Below, piece by piece: positions 54,716-63,660 of a DNA stretch of 64,000 nt. Each line of letters starts with the position of its first letter. Position 1 is the first letter of the stretch. Source of the stretch: Roseibium limicola. Lineage in GTDB: Bacteria > Pseudomonadota > Alphaproteobacteria > Rhizobiales > Stappiaceae. The DNA lies in assembly GCF_017313085.1 (NCBI RefSeq), contig NZ_JAFLNF010000002.1, positions 496,001 to 560,000 of the forward strand. Direction: 5' to 3'. A program made the position numbers and the translations under genes. The notes below the pieces were generated by a model that saw nothing but the letters and a program-made list of their open reading frames with translations, searched no databases and was not told the DNA's origin.

Positions 54716-55048
54716 TTACTTTCCGACTTTGGCCATAACGGCTTCAAAAGGCTTATAGGCGTCTTTTGACAGCTCGGTGTACATTTCACCCAGCTTGGTC
54801 ATTTCGCCCATCATGCTTTCGTAGGAGCTCTTGACGAACTCAGACTGAGTCTCAAAGGCGCTCTCAACAGACTTGGAAGATACCATCTTCTCAACGATCG
54901 CGGAGCTCTCTTCGAAAGACTTTTTCTGGTAATCGACAACTTCAGCCGCGATGGCCTGGACACCCTTGGTCATGGCGCCGAAGCTTTCCATGGCAAGATC
55001 CATATTGTCTTTGCCCATTTTCTGGATTTCGTCGAAATTATTCAGCAT
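54716..55048 (-). CDS. Phasin family protein
   Basis: 110 residues from ATG 55048 (GAGGG upstream); six more residues are possible from an earlier start. It is all helical, with heptad-like pattern: NFDEIQKMGKDNMDLAMESF, KGVQAIAAEVVDYQKKSFEE, FVKSSYESMMGEMTKLGEMY. This matches the phasin/PHA granule-associated family, amphipathic proteins that coat polyhydroxyalkanoate granules. No PHA synthesis gene is nearby. A long AT-rich leader lies upstream. Confidence 0.85.
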   Translation of the reverse strand: MLNNFDEIQKMGKDNMDLAMESFGAMTKGVQAIAAEVVDYQKKSFEESSAIVEKMVSSKSVESAFETQSEFVKSSYESMMGEMTKLGEMYTELSKDAYKPFEAVMAKVGK

Positions 55049-55715
55049 TGAAACTGCCCTCAACAACTTATGACGGAGGTAGGCCCTCGGCGATCAAGCG
55101 GAACCCCCCGGCCATACTCCATGAAGCCTCTTGGCAGCAGAGCAAAAATGTTGGCTCGGCAGCTGTCCCGCAACTGCAGGGGCACAATGATGCAGCGCAC
55201 AATAAAAGTCAATCTTGATTTCGCATCGCAGAAATAAATTCCGTAACGGAAATATTGGGGAAAACGGAGAGTTACGGATCGCACAGCACGCGTCTGCTCA
55301 CCATTTTAGGCCTGCTCGCACACCCCCATCATTCACCCCGAAAGAAGACAGACCAAAGCAATGAAATGCAATATTTCAAAAATTTCAAATCAAAAATAAA
55401 CTATACAGAAAAATACAGCGCCGTTATCGAAAAATTAAGCATGAAATTCTGATAAAAACAAATAAAAATATTAAAATTCAGAAAACTTACTAAAAAACGA
55501 CTTTATAAAGACATCAGTTAATACATTTACGATACATTAATACTAATTTTTACCAAATATTTTTTCCAATTTGACGCCCCGTTCTTTACCAGTTCGTAAC
55601 CGCGTTTGCATGAAATCACTACACGTGCTCATTCGGCAACGCAGCCTTGCGGACCATCGCAAGACGATTGACGTTGTCACCCGGCCACCTCGAAGAAAGC
55701 AAGTCAGAGTTAGGT
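55049..55715. other. Long AT-rich intergenic region upstream of the carboxypeptidase
   Basis: 667 bases between the divergent phasin and carboxypeptidase genes. 55370-55570 is very AT-rich in a GC-rich chromosome (for example AAATAAAAATATTAAAATTC). A 65-codon ORF at 55255-55452 has unusual AT-rich codons and no ribosome site, so I do not call it. The region must contain two promoters; an unrecognised small RNA is possible. Confidence 0.4.
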
Positions 55716-57254
55716 ATGCGTTCCTTTCGCAAAATGATCCGAGTCAGACAGGCGCTCCAGGCCCTCGCCGTCACCACCCTGCTGGCTGTCGCCGCAGCGC
55801 CGGCGCACGCCAATTCCAAATACGCCGGAATTGTCGTCGACGCCAAAACCGGCAAGACCCTTTATTCTTCCGCGGCAGATGCCCGGCGATATCCGGCAAG
55901 CTTGACCAAAATAATGACACTCTACATCGTGTTCGAAGAGCTGGAGGCCAAACGCCTCACGCTTTCCAGCCCGTTGAAGGTATCTAAATACGCGTCCGGT
56001 CGTCCGCCCTCTAAGCTCGGACTGAAGCCGGGCTCCACTATCAAGGTGAAGGACGCCATTCTGGCGCTTGTCACCAAGTCGGCGAACGACGTGGCGACTG
56101 TCATTTCGGAAAACATCGGTGGCTCGGAAAAGGAATTCGCCAAGCGGATGACCCGGACGGCCCATCAGATCGGCATGAGCAAGACTCAATTCCGCAACCC
56201 GCATGGTCTGCCGAATTCCAGCCAGTACACCACAGCACGCGACATGTCGCTTCTGGGGCGTTCGATCCAGGAACGCTTCCCGAGCTACTACAAATACTTC
56301 CAGACCCGCGTCTTCACCTATCGTGGCAACCGCTATGGCAACCACAACAAGCTGCTGGGTCGTGTAGAAGGCGTTGACGGCATCAAGACCGGTTACATCC
56401 GCGCCTCCGGCTTCAACCTGGTCACTTCTGTCAAGCGTGATAATCGCCACATCGTGGCTGTCGTCATGGGCGGACGCACCGGCCGCTCCCGCGATGCCTA
56501 CATGAAGAAGCTGATCGCGGAATACATGCCAAAGGCCAGCACAGGCGCCCGGACAGCACCACAGCTGGTCGCTCGGACGACCGTGCCTGCCGATATTCCT
56601 CTTCCGACCCTGAAGCCGTCGACCGGCGTCGAAGCCACAAACGGCGCCATGGTGCTTGCCATGGTTGAACCCAAGGCGGCTGCTGCCGACCCGACCTTGC
56701 TCGTCAGTGGCACCGTGCCGCTTCCGCCCAAGGCCGTGAAATCGCGGATGGCCAACAGCTTTGCTGCAGCCGGCCTGCCGCCCGCATCCATCCCGAACGC
56801 CAATCCCGCACACACAGGAGCAGTTCCTGCCGCTGCGACCGTCACCAGCGTTCACGTAACAGGCACGATGCCGGTAGCCGCACCGGCCCCAGCCCCCGTG
56901 CCTGTGGTTGTCGCCAGCCTCGCTCCGGCACCAGCCCCTGCCCGTGAAATGACAGACGACAGCGGCACCTCCGACATGGTGGCCACCAATAACTCCGTCG
57001 ACACCGGCCCGACCTGGCAGATCCAGATCGCCGCGGCGGAAAGTGAAAGTGGCGCCATCAAGATGTTGAAAAAGGCCAAGGCCGCTGAAGGCCCTGCCCT
57101 GCGCGGCACCGTTCCGGTGACCGAAGAAGTCGCAACCAAGGGGCAGACGCTGTACCGCGCCCGCTTCGCTGGCTTTGCCAACAAATCTGCTGCTTGGGGT
57201 GCATGTAAAAGCCTCAAGCGCTCCAAGTTCGCGTGCTACGCGATCTATCAGTAA
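55716..57254 (+). CDS. D-alanyl-D-alanine carboxypeptidase with SPOR domain
   Basis: 512 residues from ATG 55716 (an in-frame TTG 23 codons earlier is less likely). A signal peptide (MIRVRQALQALAVTTLLA...AHA) leads into a family S11 peptidase: SxxK in PASLTKIMTLY, SxN in KSANDVATV, and KTG in VDGIKTGYIRAS. It trims the terminal D-Ala of peptidoglycan stems in the periplasm. Residues of about 290-425 form a Pro/Ala-rich linker. The C-terminal 80 residues are a SPOR domain (TWQIQIAAAESESGAIKML), which should direct it to denuded glycan at the division site. Confidence 0.93.
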   Translation: MRSFRKMIRVRQALQALAVTTLLAVAAAPAHANSKYAGIVVDAKTGKTLYSSAADARRYPASLTKIMTLYIVFEELEAKRLTLSSPLKVSKYASGRPPSKLGLKPGSTIKVKDAILALVTKSANDVATVISENIGGSEKEFAKRMTRTAHQIGMSKTQFRNPHGLPNSSQYTTARDMSLLGRSIQERFPSYYKYFQTRVFTYRGNRYGNHNKLLGRVEGVDGIKTGYIRASGFNLVTSVKRDNRHIVAVVMGGRTGRSRDAYMKKLIAEYMPKASTGARTAPQLVARTTVPADIPLPTLKPSTGVEATNGAMVLAMVEPKAAAADPTLLVSGTVPLPPKAVKSRMANSFAAAGLPPASIPNANPAHTGAVPAAATVTSVHVTGTMPVAAPAPAPVPVVVASLAPAPAPAREMTDDSGTSDMVATNNSVDTGPTWQIQIAAAESESGAIKMLKKAKAAEGPALRGTVPVTEEVATKGQTLYRARFAGFANKSAAWGACKSLKRSKFACYAIYQ

Positions 57255-57295
57255 CGCTCGTTAAAGCCACCTATCAGTCTTGCGTAATGGTGACA

Positions 57296-57997
57296 TCAAT
57301 GTCTTCTGAGAAGCCTATCCTTAGCCTCGTTGAGTTTCGCAGCCAGGAAAGCGGTCCCACCTCTGTCGGGATGCAGCAACTTCATCAACCTGCGATGCGC
57401 GGCTCTAACTTCCGGGTCCCCGGCGTCGGGCGAAAGCCCCAAGACCTCGTAGGCCTCCTCATCTGTCATGGAGCCAGAGCTCGCAGAGCTTCTCTGCCGC
57501 TCTGTTCCATCCGCCTGGAAGTCTACTCTCCATCCGGGAAACCGGCGGTCGAGGTAAGCTTCGACTAAGGCCTGACTCTGTTCGTCTGCGGCACTTTTCT
57601 GCCACAGGCGCTCCAGTTCGGCATCCGACAAGCTGTCGAGGGATCGCCCTGTGAACTCTCCCGCCAGCACCTGCCCGCTCATGTCGCCGGTGTCATGGTC
57701 CAGCCTCATCTCGAGCAGGGCCGTTCGCACCTGCGAGAATTGCCCAGACGACGGCTTCGACCGCGCCTGACCGCCAAACAAGCCGGAGAACCCGAGAAGG
57801 GACAGTCCGGCACCTGCGGCAGGCAAAGCCAGAACGATCCGCCCTGTCACCGCAAGCAGTCCGGCCAGGGCCAGCAGAACGACCCCGGCAAAGGTCTTCA
57901 GATTGCGCGCCAGATCTGCCGGGTTGGCATGGACAAACCGCTTGCCTGCAAACAGCAAAAGCCCAAGCAACAAAAAACCGGCTAGCAGATAGTGCAT
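57296..57997 (-). CDS. Membrane-anchored DnaJ-domain protein (TIM14-like)
   Basis: 233 residues. Two hydrophobic segments at the N-terminus (LLAGFLLLGLLLFAG and VVLLALAGLLAVTGRIVLAL) are followed by a linker. The C-terminal 60 residues form a J-like domain with EAYEVLGLSPDAGDPEVRAA and the HPD motif in LLHPDRGGTAF. It resembles bacterial TIM14/DjlA-type membrane J proteins that recruit DnaK to the membrane. It is read from the minus strand after the VWA and DUF1489 genes, possibly in the same transcript. Confidence 0.85.
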   Translation of the reverse strand: MHYLLAGFLLLGLLLFAGKRFVHANPADLARNLKTFAGVVLLALAGLLAVTGRIVLALPAAGAGLSLLGFSGLFGGQARSKPSSGQFSQVRTALLEMRLDHDTGDMSGQVLAGEFTGRSLDSLSDAELERLWQKSAADEQSQALVEAYLDRRFPGWRVDFQADGTERQRSSASSGSMTDEEAYEVLGLSPDAGDPEVRAAHRRLMKLLHPDRGGTAFLAAKLNEAKDRLLRRH

Positions 57998-58043
57998 TCT
58001 CGCTCCAACTCACATTTCCACATCACTGTCGCGCTATGGCCGA

Positions 58044-58820
58044 CTAGCGTTGCATTCTCTCAAGTAGAAGTCTGGCCCCTCGGTCGCCCTCTCCCTGCAG
58101 TTTGACCAGTGCGTCGCGCCCTCCCGAGGCGTAGACCGCAACAGCCTTCAACAGATCGGCCAGGCGGCCTGCCGCGCCGCTTGTGAAAGCACAATGCGCG
58201 CCGCCGCTCAACCGGGCAATTTCCGCGAAGGCTTCAGTCGCAGCCGGATCGTTGCCTTCCTGAAACAGGAAAATTGGCACTCTGTGCAGGCCGAGCTCGC
58301 CGGCCCGCGCGCACAGCTGGTCGACATTTTCCTCCATGCAATCACCGACATAGACCAGTGCCGACACCTTGCCCTTCGCCGTTTCGTCGAGCGCGCTTTT
58401 CAAGACCTTGGCAATTTGCGTCCGCCCGCCCTGGCAAGAGATTCGCCGCATGACGGCCGCCAGTTCGGTGCCTTTCTCCATCCAGCGCGAAGCACGGCAT
58501 TCTCCGAAACCGCGAAAATAAACCAGCTTTACCGCCAGGCCAGAGACCTGGTCCGCAACGTGAAACATTTCAGATTGAATGTGGAGCGCCTGATCCCAGG
58601 TCGCCTGACGACTCATCGTCGCATCAAGCGCAAAGATCAGCCGACCACCAGGGGACCTTGTCGAGACTGTCACTGACGGTTGGTGACCAGATCCGGACAC
58701 AGGAACCCGAGCGGCTGTCTGCAAGAATGCCGAGACCTGATCGGCAGAGGAAACATCCACCTGCACCTCCGGCTTTGGCGCACTGACTGACCTGTTGGGC
58801 TCCTTGGAGCTCTTGCTCAT
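58044..58820 (-). CDS. VWA domain-containing protein
   Basis: 258 residues from ATG 58820, which has a strong AAAGGAG site; a longer frame upstream is not supported. After about 50 disordered residues comes a von Willebrand A domain: RLIFALDATMSRQATW (a degenerate DxTxS metal site), VKLVYFRGFGECRASRW, and SALVYVGDCMEENVDQLC. No membrane anchor is visible. Such proteins often scaffold metal or protein complexes, but nothing here names a partner. It follows DUF1489 and precedes the DnaJ gene by 46 bases. Confidence 0.85.
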   Translation of the reverse strand: MSKSSKEPNRSVSAPKPEVQVDVSSADQVSAFLQTAARVPVSGSGHQPSVTVSTRSPGGRLIFALDATMSRQATWDQALHIQSEMFHVADQVSGLAVKLVYFRGFGECRASRWMEKGTELAAVMRRISCQGGRTQIAKVLKSALDETAKGKVSALVYVGDCMEENVDQLCARAGELGLHRVPIFLFQEGNDPAATEAFAEIARLSGGAHCAFTSGAAGRLADLLKAVAVYASGGRDALVKLQGEGDRGARLLLERMQR

Positions 58821-58935
58821 AACCACATCTCCTTTCCCTAGATGTCGGGAAGGAAAGCGGTTTTGGCAAGTCACTGTCTGGCAACAATCGGAAAAGATCT
58901 GCAGATCACGCGTCTCAACGCCGCAACCCAAGCCC

Positions 58936-59370
58936 TCAGAGCAGACATAACTCGGTCAGCTCCCGGCGCATCTCTTCCGGCATGGAAGCCGCTTCACGCC
59001 CCCCTGTGACATCCTTTGGCGCATCTTCCGACTTCAGATACCGCCATCCCTGGAAGGGGCGTTTCGGTTGATATTGGGTCAGAATGAGCCGAGGTTCGAG
59101 TACGAGGTCGCAGCGTTTGACACCGGCAGCATCGGTGAAGGGGCGTATGTCGAGAAGATGCTGGCGCACCTGGATCCGTCCCTTGATAACCCAATAGAGC
59201 GAGCCGCCATCGAGCAATTCTTCACGGCGCGTCGGCACCATGCGGGTCGTATGGGTATGTTCATGCGATTCGCCGGAAAGCGTCTTCTGCTCCAGCCGGA
59301 AATCGATCCAGGCCTGCAGGCTTTCCACGCTGTCGGCACCAACACAGAGCTTCAACAGGTTCAAGGTCAT
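58936..59370 (-). CDS. DUF1489 family protein
   Basis: 144 residues matching the alphaproteobacterial DUF1489 family: LNLLKLCVGADSVESL, TRMVPTRREELLDGGSLYWV, IKGRIQVRQHLLDIRPF and LVLEPRLILTQYQPKRPFQG. No catalytic motif is recognised and no function is known. It is the first gene of a minus-strand group with the VWA and DnaJ genes, 115 bases before the VWA start. Confidence 0.88.
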   Translation of the reverse strand: MTLNLLKLCVGADSVESLQAWIDFRLEQKTLSGESHEHTHTTRMVPTRREELLDGGSLYWVIKGRIQVRQHLLDIRPFTDAAGVKRCDLVLEPRLILTQYQPKRPFQGWRYLKSEDAPKDVTGGREAASMPEEMRRELTELCLL

Positions 59371-59450
59371 GCCAATTGAGGTAATGCACTGGCCCTGCGG
59401 GTCAATCGCAACCCCGGTTCAGAGAAGCCTTATACACAGGCTAAATATGA

Positions 59451-59488
59451 AAAAGGCGGGATCCCGGTTTCCGAGATCCACGCCTTTT
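59451..59488 (-). terminator. Terminator after the 44-residue membrane protein
   Basis: On the minus strand AAAGGCG-T-GGATC, a loop, GGATC-C-CGCCTTTTT: a long stem with one mismatch and a T run, upstream of the DUF1489 start and about 100 bases after the small gene. Confidence 0.75.
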
Positions 59489-59590
59489 AGGTCCGTTTCT
59501 GAAAGATCGAGACTGTCGCCCGATGCTTTGCCCCTCCGTTTTCGGAGGGCGGCACGTCTGAAATGTCAGCCCAACTGGGCGTCTCATTCC

Positions 59591-59725
59591 TTAGCCTGCG
59601 ATGGCCACTGCCTGTTGCGCGTTCTCTACGTCGTTGAAGAGAACAAGCAATGCGAAGGCACTTCCCAGAGCCACAACCGTCCACACGGTTGCTGCCCAGC
59701 AGGACTTCGGTGCATTTTCGTCCAT
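59591..59725 (-). CDS. Very small single-span membrane protein
   Basis: 44 residues: a polar start (MDENAPKSC), one hydrophobic segment (WTVVALGSAFALLVLF) and a polar end (NDVENAQQAVAIAG). An AAGGGG ribosome site lies seven bases before ATG 59725, and a terminator follows, which together support a real gene. No family is recognised. An in-frame upstream extension to 59797 exists but lacks a ribosome site. Confidence 0.6.
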   Translation of the reverse strand: MDENAPKSCWAATVWTVVALGSAFALLVLFNDVENAQQAVAIAG

Positions 59726-60065
59726 GAAACCCCTTAGATATCTCTTCAGACAGCCCCGCTCTGGCGCGGTGCAATATGTCCTGATTGAGGCAAGCACTTA
59801 ACGGATCCCTAACGTGCTCGCAAGTGCAAAAAAATGGGTTCAGATCTGCACAAATTGCAGAACTGTGACAAAACGAAACGTCGCCAGAGACTTAAGGCCT
59901 GTGTGAGCCATTCCGGATACTGGCGGCAATCAACGCCACCTGATAAAACAGGCAGGAAGATCAGCGCTCGAGCACCGGAAAAACTGACTAGTTGGTCATA
60001 TCAAGGCATTCAGAGCGACTAGATAAAAAGCAGAAACCAAAAGAATTTAAACGGGATAACCATCG
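59726..60065. other. Intergenic region between the small membrane protein and DUF599 genes
   Basis: 340 bases between divergent genes. It contains A-rich patches (TGCAAAAAAATGGG and AAACGAAACG) and should hold both promoters. No gene or RNA is recognised. Confidence 0.4.
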
Positions 60066-60821
60066 ATGACATCGCTGAGCCTTCTGGACTGCATCGCCAT
60101 CTCCTGGTTCATCGTCGTGTGGTTTGGCTTCAATTATCTGATCGACTCCAGCCCCATGCGCAAAAAGTCCCTTTCCAAGGCGATGGAGGTTTATCGGCGC
60201 ACCTGGTTCCTGACGCTATCGCGCCGCAGCGTCCGGATCATGGATACTGCCATCCTCTCTGGGCTGCAGCAGGGAACGGCGTTTTTCGCTTCAACGTCCC
60301 TGCTTGCCATCGGCGGCAGTTTCGCGCTGCTGGATTCAACCGACACCATCCTGCAAGTCGCAGGGGACCTCTCCATTCCGGTGGAACAGAGCCGCGCTCT
60401 CTGGGAGGTGAAGGTACTGGGACTGATGCTGATTCTGGCCTACAGCTTCTTTAAGTTCGGCTGGGCCTATCGGTTGTTCAACTACTGCAGCATCATCATG
60501 GGCGCCATCCCGGACGTCGGGACAGCCTCCGATGATGTGATCACCAAGATCGCCAATCAGGCTGGAGATATGAACATCATTGCCGGCAAGCATTTCAACC
60601 GCGGCCAACGCGCACTGTTCTTCGCAATCGCGTTTCTCGGCTGGTTTGCCGGGCCCCAGTTCTTCATGGTCACCACCGGGCTGGTGATGCTGGTTCTCGT
60701 TCGCCGTCAGTTCGCTTCGCGGTCACGCGATGCCGTGCTTTCCGGGCACCAGGTACTGGCGTCATTGGAAACCAGCGACGGCGCAAAGACCGAGACCGGG
60801 TCATCAAATCCCTTCACCTGA
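60066..60821 (+). CDS. DUF599 family membrane protein
   Basis: 251 residues with about four hydrophobic segments (ISWFIVVWFGFNYLI, TAFFASTSLLAIGGSFALL, VLGLMLILAYSFFKFGWAY, FAIAFLGWFAGPQFFMV). It matches DUF599; function is unknown. The C-terminal 38 codons overlap, on the opposite strand, the last 38 codons of the adenylate cyclase gene, so both stop codons lie inside the other gene. No convincing Shine-Dalgarno sequence precedes ATG 60066. Confidence 0.85.
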   Translation: MTSLSLLDCIAISWFIVVWFGFNYLIDSSPMRKKSLSKAMEVYRRTWFLTLSRRSVRIMDTAILSGLQQGTAFFASTSLLAIGGSFALLDSTDTILQVAGDLSIPVEQSRALWEVKVLGLMLILAYSFFKFGWAYRLFNYCSIIMGAIPDVGTASDDVITKIANQAGDMNIIAGKHFNRGQRALFFAIAFLGWFAGPQFFMVTTGLVMLVLVRRQFASRSRDAVLSGHQVLASLETSDGAKTETGSSNPFT

Positions 60822-61951
60822 TAGCGCCCATACAGCCCTGCACGACAGCCCATGAGGTCGGCGATGGTGTCCGAAACCAGAATGTCCGCGTCGAGATCCT
60901 TCGCCAGCTCCGCAATGCGCGCCGCCAGATTGACCGTTGGGCCAATCACCGTGAAATCGAGCCGGTTCTCGCTTCCGACATTACCAAAGAACACATCCCC
61001 TGCGTGCAGCGCGATACCCACCCGCATGTCCGGCGTTTCCACACAGCAATTATTGGTATTGATGTCCTGGATGGCCGCTGTGGTTTCCCGCGCCGCCTTG
61101 AGGGCCCGCATCGCCGCTTCCTGAGGATCAGTACCATCGCCATAAGGAAAGATGGCCATGACCTCATCCCCGATGTACTTCAGCACCTCTCCGCCGTGAG
61201 CCTCCACAGCATCGGTCATCGCGCCGAAGTAGTGATTGAGAAAAGCGATCAACTTGTCGGGCGGCAACTCGTTCGACAGCTTGGTAAAGCCGCGCAGATC
61301 GGCGAAGCTGACAACAGCCGAAATCCACTCGCCTTCGCCACGCTTGATCGTTCCGTGCAGCACCCGATTGCCGGCACGTGGGCCGACATACGTATCCAGA
61401 AGCGTTTGAGCCGTGCGGCGCAGGGTGCTCATCTCACACACAAGTGCCAGAGGCCGGATGATGGAATCAAACACCGCCAGATGGGTGCTTGAAAAGCCGC
61501 CTGGGGCCTTGGTCGCATAGGAAATCGACTTGATCGACCCATCGGAGAACGGCATCGGCAACACGATGTAGTCCGTGTAGCCCTCCTTTCGCAGGTCCGG
61601 GATGATACCGAACTCACCGTCTTCCTTTTGCGCGGTAATCCGGCGACGAACGGAGAGACCTTCCTCGTAAACGATCTTCAGGGGAGAGTTGTGATAGCTC
61701 TCGTCCAGCTGTTCGTTCTGCATGTAGCGGCGCAATTCATGCGTTCCGTCACTGGTCCAGACCGCGGCTTCGGCGCGCACGCTCGGATGCAGGATCATGA
61801 TTCCTGTGGTGGCCCTGTCGACCGGAACGTTGCCCGCGCGCAAGCGCTCGGCCAACGATTCAATCAAAGCCAGCGTGTCCTGTTTTCCCAGCGCTTCGCC
61901 GTAAAGCCACTGGACAACTTCTGCAGAAATGAGGGGCGCCTCAAGCACCAT
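60707..61951 (-). CDS. Adenylate/guanylate cyclase domain-containing protein
   Basis: 414 residues with no membrane span. An N-terminal GAF-like or unassigned sensory region (about residues 1-195) precedes a class III cyclase domain: SFADLRGFTKLS (metal Asp), GGEVLKYIGDEVMAIFP (second metal Asp, with the Lys typical of ATP users), and DFTVIGPTVNLAARIAEL. The residues favour cAMP production. The C-terminal end overlaps the DUF599 coding end by 115 bases. It is probably transcribed alone. Confidence 0.9.
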   Translation of the reverse strand: MVLEAPLISAEVVQWLYGEALGKQDTLALIESLAERLRAGNVPVDRATTGIMILHPSVRAEAAVWTSDGTHELRRYMQNEQLDESYHNSPLKIVYEEGLSVRRRITAQKEDGEFGIIPDLRKEGYTDYIVLPMPFSDGSIKSISYATKAPGGFSSTHLAVFDSIIRPLALVCEMSTLRRTAQTLLDTYVGPRAGNRVLHGTIKRGEGEWISAVVSFADLRGFTKLSNELPPDKLIAFLNHYFGAMTDAVEAHGGEVLKYIGDEVMAIFPYGDGTDPQEAAMRALKAARETTAAIQDINTNNCCVETPDMRVGIALHAGDVFFGNVGSENRLDFTVIGPTVNLAARIAELAKDLDADILVSDTIADLMGCRAGLYGRYQVKGFDDPVSVFAPSLVSNDASTWCPESTASRDREAN

Positions 61952-62081
61952 AGTCTTTATCCCGTTCGATCAATCCGCCTTTTATATGGTTCATTTTTGC
62001 TGTTTCACAACTCGCAGAATTGACGTTGCGGACGCGGGACGGCTCTGCTTATTTCGCATAGCTCCTGCAAATGCAGGAGAT

Positions 62082-62885
62082 CTAAGGCGCCGGAAACAAG
62101 TCACTGCTGCGCCCCGTCAGCCAATAGATTGTCAGGCCCAGCCATTCGCGAAAAGCTGTATCGAACCGCAGAAGGCCGTTCGAAACACCTGAAAACAAAT
62201 AGCTTTCTCCGCCTTCCGCAATCACCCGATAGTCGACGGGATAGGCGATGAGACGCTCGTGCCCTGCCTGTCGAAACACGCCCATGGCGCGCGGCATGTG
62301 ATAGGCAGAGGTCACCAGCAGCCAGTTCCCATCTGAGCGCCCTCCAATCAATCTTTTGGTGAACACTGCGTTCTCATGGGTGTTGCGTGATGCGCCTTCC
62401 AGAAGAACGCGTGCGTCGTCGATACCGAAATCCCTGAAGAGCCTCCGAGCGCCATCTGCTTCACTGACGTCCCCCGGCACCAGGTCCCCCTGACCTCCCG
62501 AATGCACAATAACTGCCTGCGGAAACAGACGCGACAGATAGGGAACAATCGTCATGCGCTCCGCCGCCTCATTCAGCGCAACATCACGACGCCCCTCTGA
62601 AGCGCTGGTGTCCATCGCTCCACCAAGAACGATGATCCCGGCGATGTTCTCGGGCAAAGCCGTCAACTCCGGCAACGGAAAACGTTGTTCCAGCGGCGCC
62701 ATCAGCCAGTTTGCCGCGGGAGACAGGCCAATGAACAGAAGCAGCGCCAGTGCCAGCCCCGCCAGCCAACGCCCGGCCCTCGCCCAACGCGTCCAGGTCA
62801 CCAACCAGCCGACCACGGCACTGGCGAGCAGAAAATTGCTCGGCTGAACAAAAAAGAAGCCGATTTTCGACACGATAAAAAACAT
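62082..62885 (-). CDS. YdcF/ElyC family protein (DUF218)
   Basis: 267 residues from ATG 62885. Two N-terminal hydrophobic segments (about residues 10-28 and 40-60) anchor it. The DUF218 domain follows: IAGIIVLGGAMDTSAS, VIVHSGGQGDL, LEGASRNTHENAVFTK, WLLVTSAYHMPRAMGVFR and YPVDYR. ElyC, a family member, affects peptidoglycan and undecaprenyl carrier metabolism in E. coli; the role here is inferred from family. It is divergent from thiE, with 66 bases between starts. The ribosome site is weak. Confidence 0.88.
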   Translation of the reverse strand: MFFIVSKIGFFFVQPSNFLLASAVVGWLVTWTRWARAGRWLAGLALALLLFIGLSPAANWLMAPLEQRFPLPELTALPENIAGIIVLGGAMDTSASEGRRDVALNEAAERMTIVPYLSRLFPQAVIVHSGGQGDLVPGDVSEADGARRLFRDFGIDDARVLLEGASRNTHENAVFTKRLIGGRSDGNWLLVTSAYHMPRAMGVFRQAGHERLIAYPVDYRVIAEGGESYLFSGVSNGLLRFDTAFREWLGLTIYWLTGRSSDLFPAP

Positions 62886-62951
62886 CGCCCTTGCCAATCC
62901 TATCGCGTTTGCGGGAGAGCTAGCCCACCTCCTGAATGGAAAGGCCAGCCC

Positions 62952-63542
62952 ATGCTTCACCCCTTCTACCTGATCGTGGATGACCCACAATGGATAAGCC
63001 GACTGGCACCAGCCGGACTGAAGCTTGTCCAGCTGCGGATCAAGAACAAAAGCGGCGATGCCTTGATGCAAAGCTTGCGGCAAGGCCTGACAGTGGCACG
63101 CAACGAAGGCATCACACTTGTGATCAACGATCACTGGCAGCTGGCTATCGACTTGAAGGCCGAATGGTTGCACCTGGGGCAGGAAGATCTGGAAGACGCA
63201 GACCTGAAAGCGCTGCGCCGCGCCGGCGTCCGCATCGGCATCTCGACTCACACCTTAGACGAGCTGGATCGGGCATTGTCCTTCGAGCCTGATTACATTG
63301 CCATCGGCCCGGTTTTCCCAGCACGGGGCAAACAGGTGGATTATCCTTCTCTCGGGGCTTCAGGCATTGCAAAGTGGCGACAGAAGGTAACCTGTCCGCT
63401 GGTTGCAATCGGCGGAATTCGCCTGGAACAGGCAACCGAGCTTCGGGCAGCCGGCGCCGACAGTCTCTGCGTAATCACCGACGTTCTGGCCGACGTTGAT
63501 CCGGCGGCCCGTTGCCGCGCCTGGATCAATGCCACCCTTTGA
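62952..63542 (+). CDS. thiE: Thiamine phosphate synthase
   Basis: 196 residues from ATG 62952 (GGAAAGG upstream). ThiE joins hydroxymethylpyrimidine diphosphate and thiazole phosphate. The TIM-barrel landmarks are LKLVQLRIKNK, LVINDHWQLAI, WLHLGQEDLED, IGISTHTLDEL, YIAIGPVFPARGKQVDYP and VAIGGIRLEQATEL with VITD. Several loop residues differ from canonical ThiE (PVFPARGK in place of the more common PIFPTxTK), so a TenI-like variant is possible. No THI-box riboswitch is visible in the short leader. Confidence 0.9.
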   Translation: MLHPFYLIVDDPQWISRLAPAGLKLVQLRIKNKSGDALMQSLRQGLTVARNEGITLVINDHWQLAIDLKAEWLHLGQEDLEDADLKALRRAGVRIGISTHTLDELDRALSFEPDYIAIGPVFPARGKQVDYPSLGASGIAKWRQKVTCPLVAIGGIRLEQATELRAAGADSLCVITDVLADVDPAARCRAWINATL

Positions 63543-63660
63543 AATAACTAGACTTTCCGAGTGATCGCCCAGTTCGTGACACATATCACATGTCAAAATC
63601 ACCGACAGAGCAAGACTGCCTCGACAACCTGAAACTCGCTAAGCGAAGAGGGACATCGAC

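Noticed and set aside
55255..55452. 65-codon plus-strand AT-rich ORF
   Set aside because: No ribosome site or family match, and it lies in a region of extreme base composition where ORFs arise by chance.
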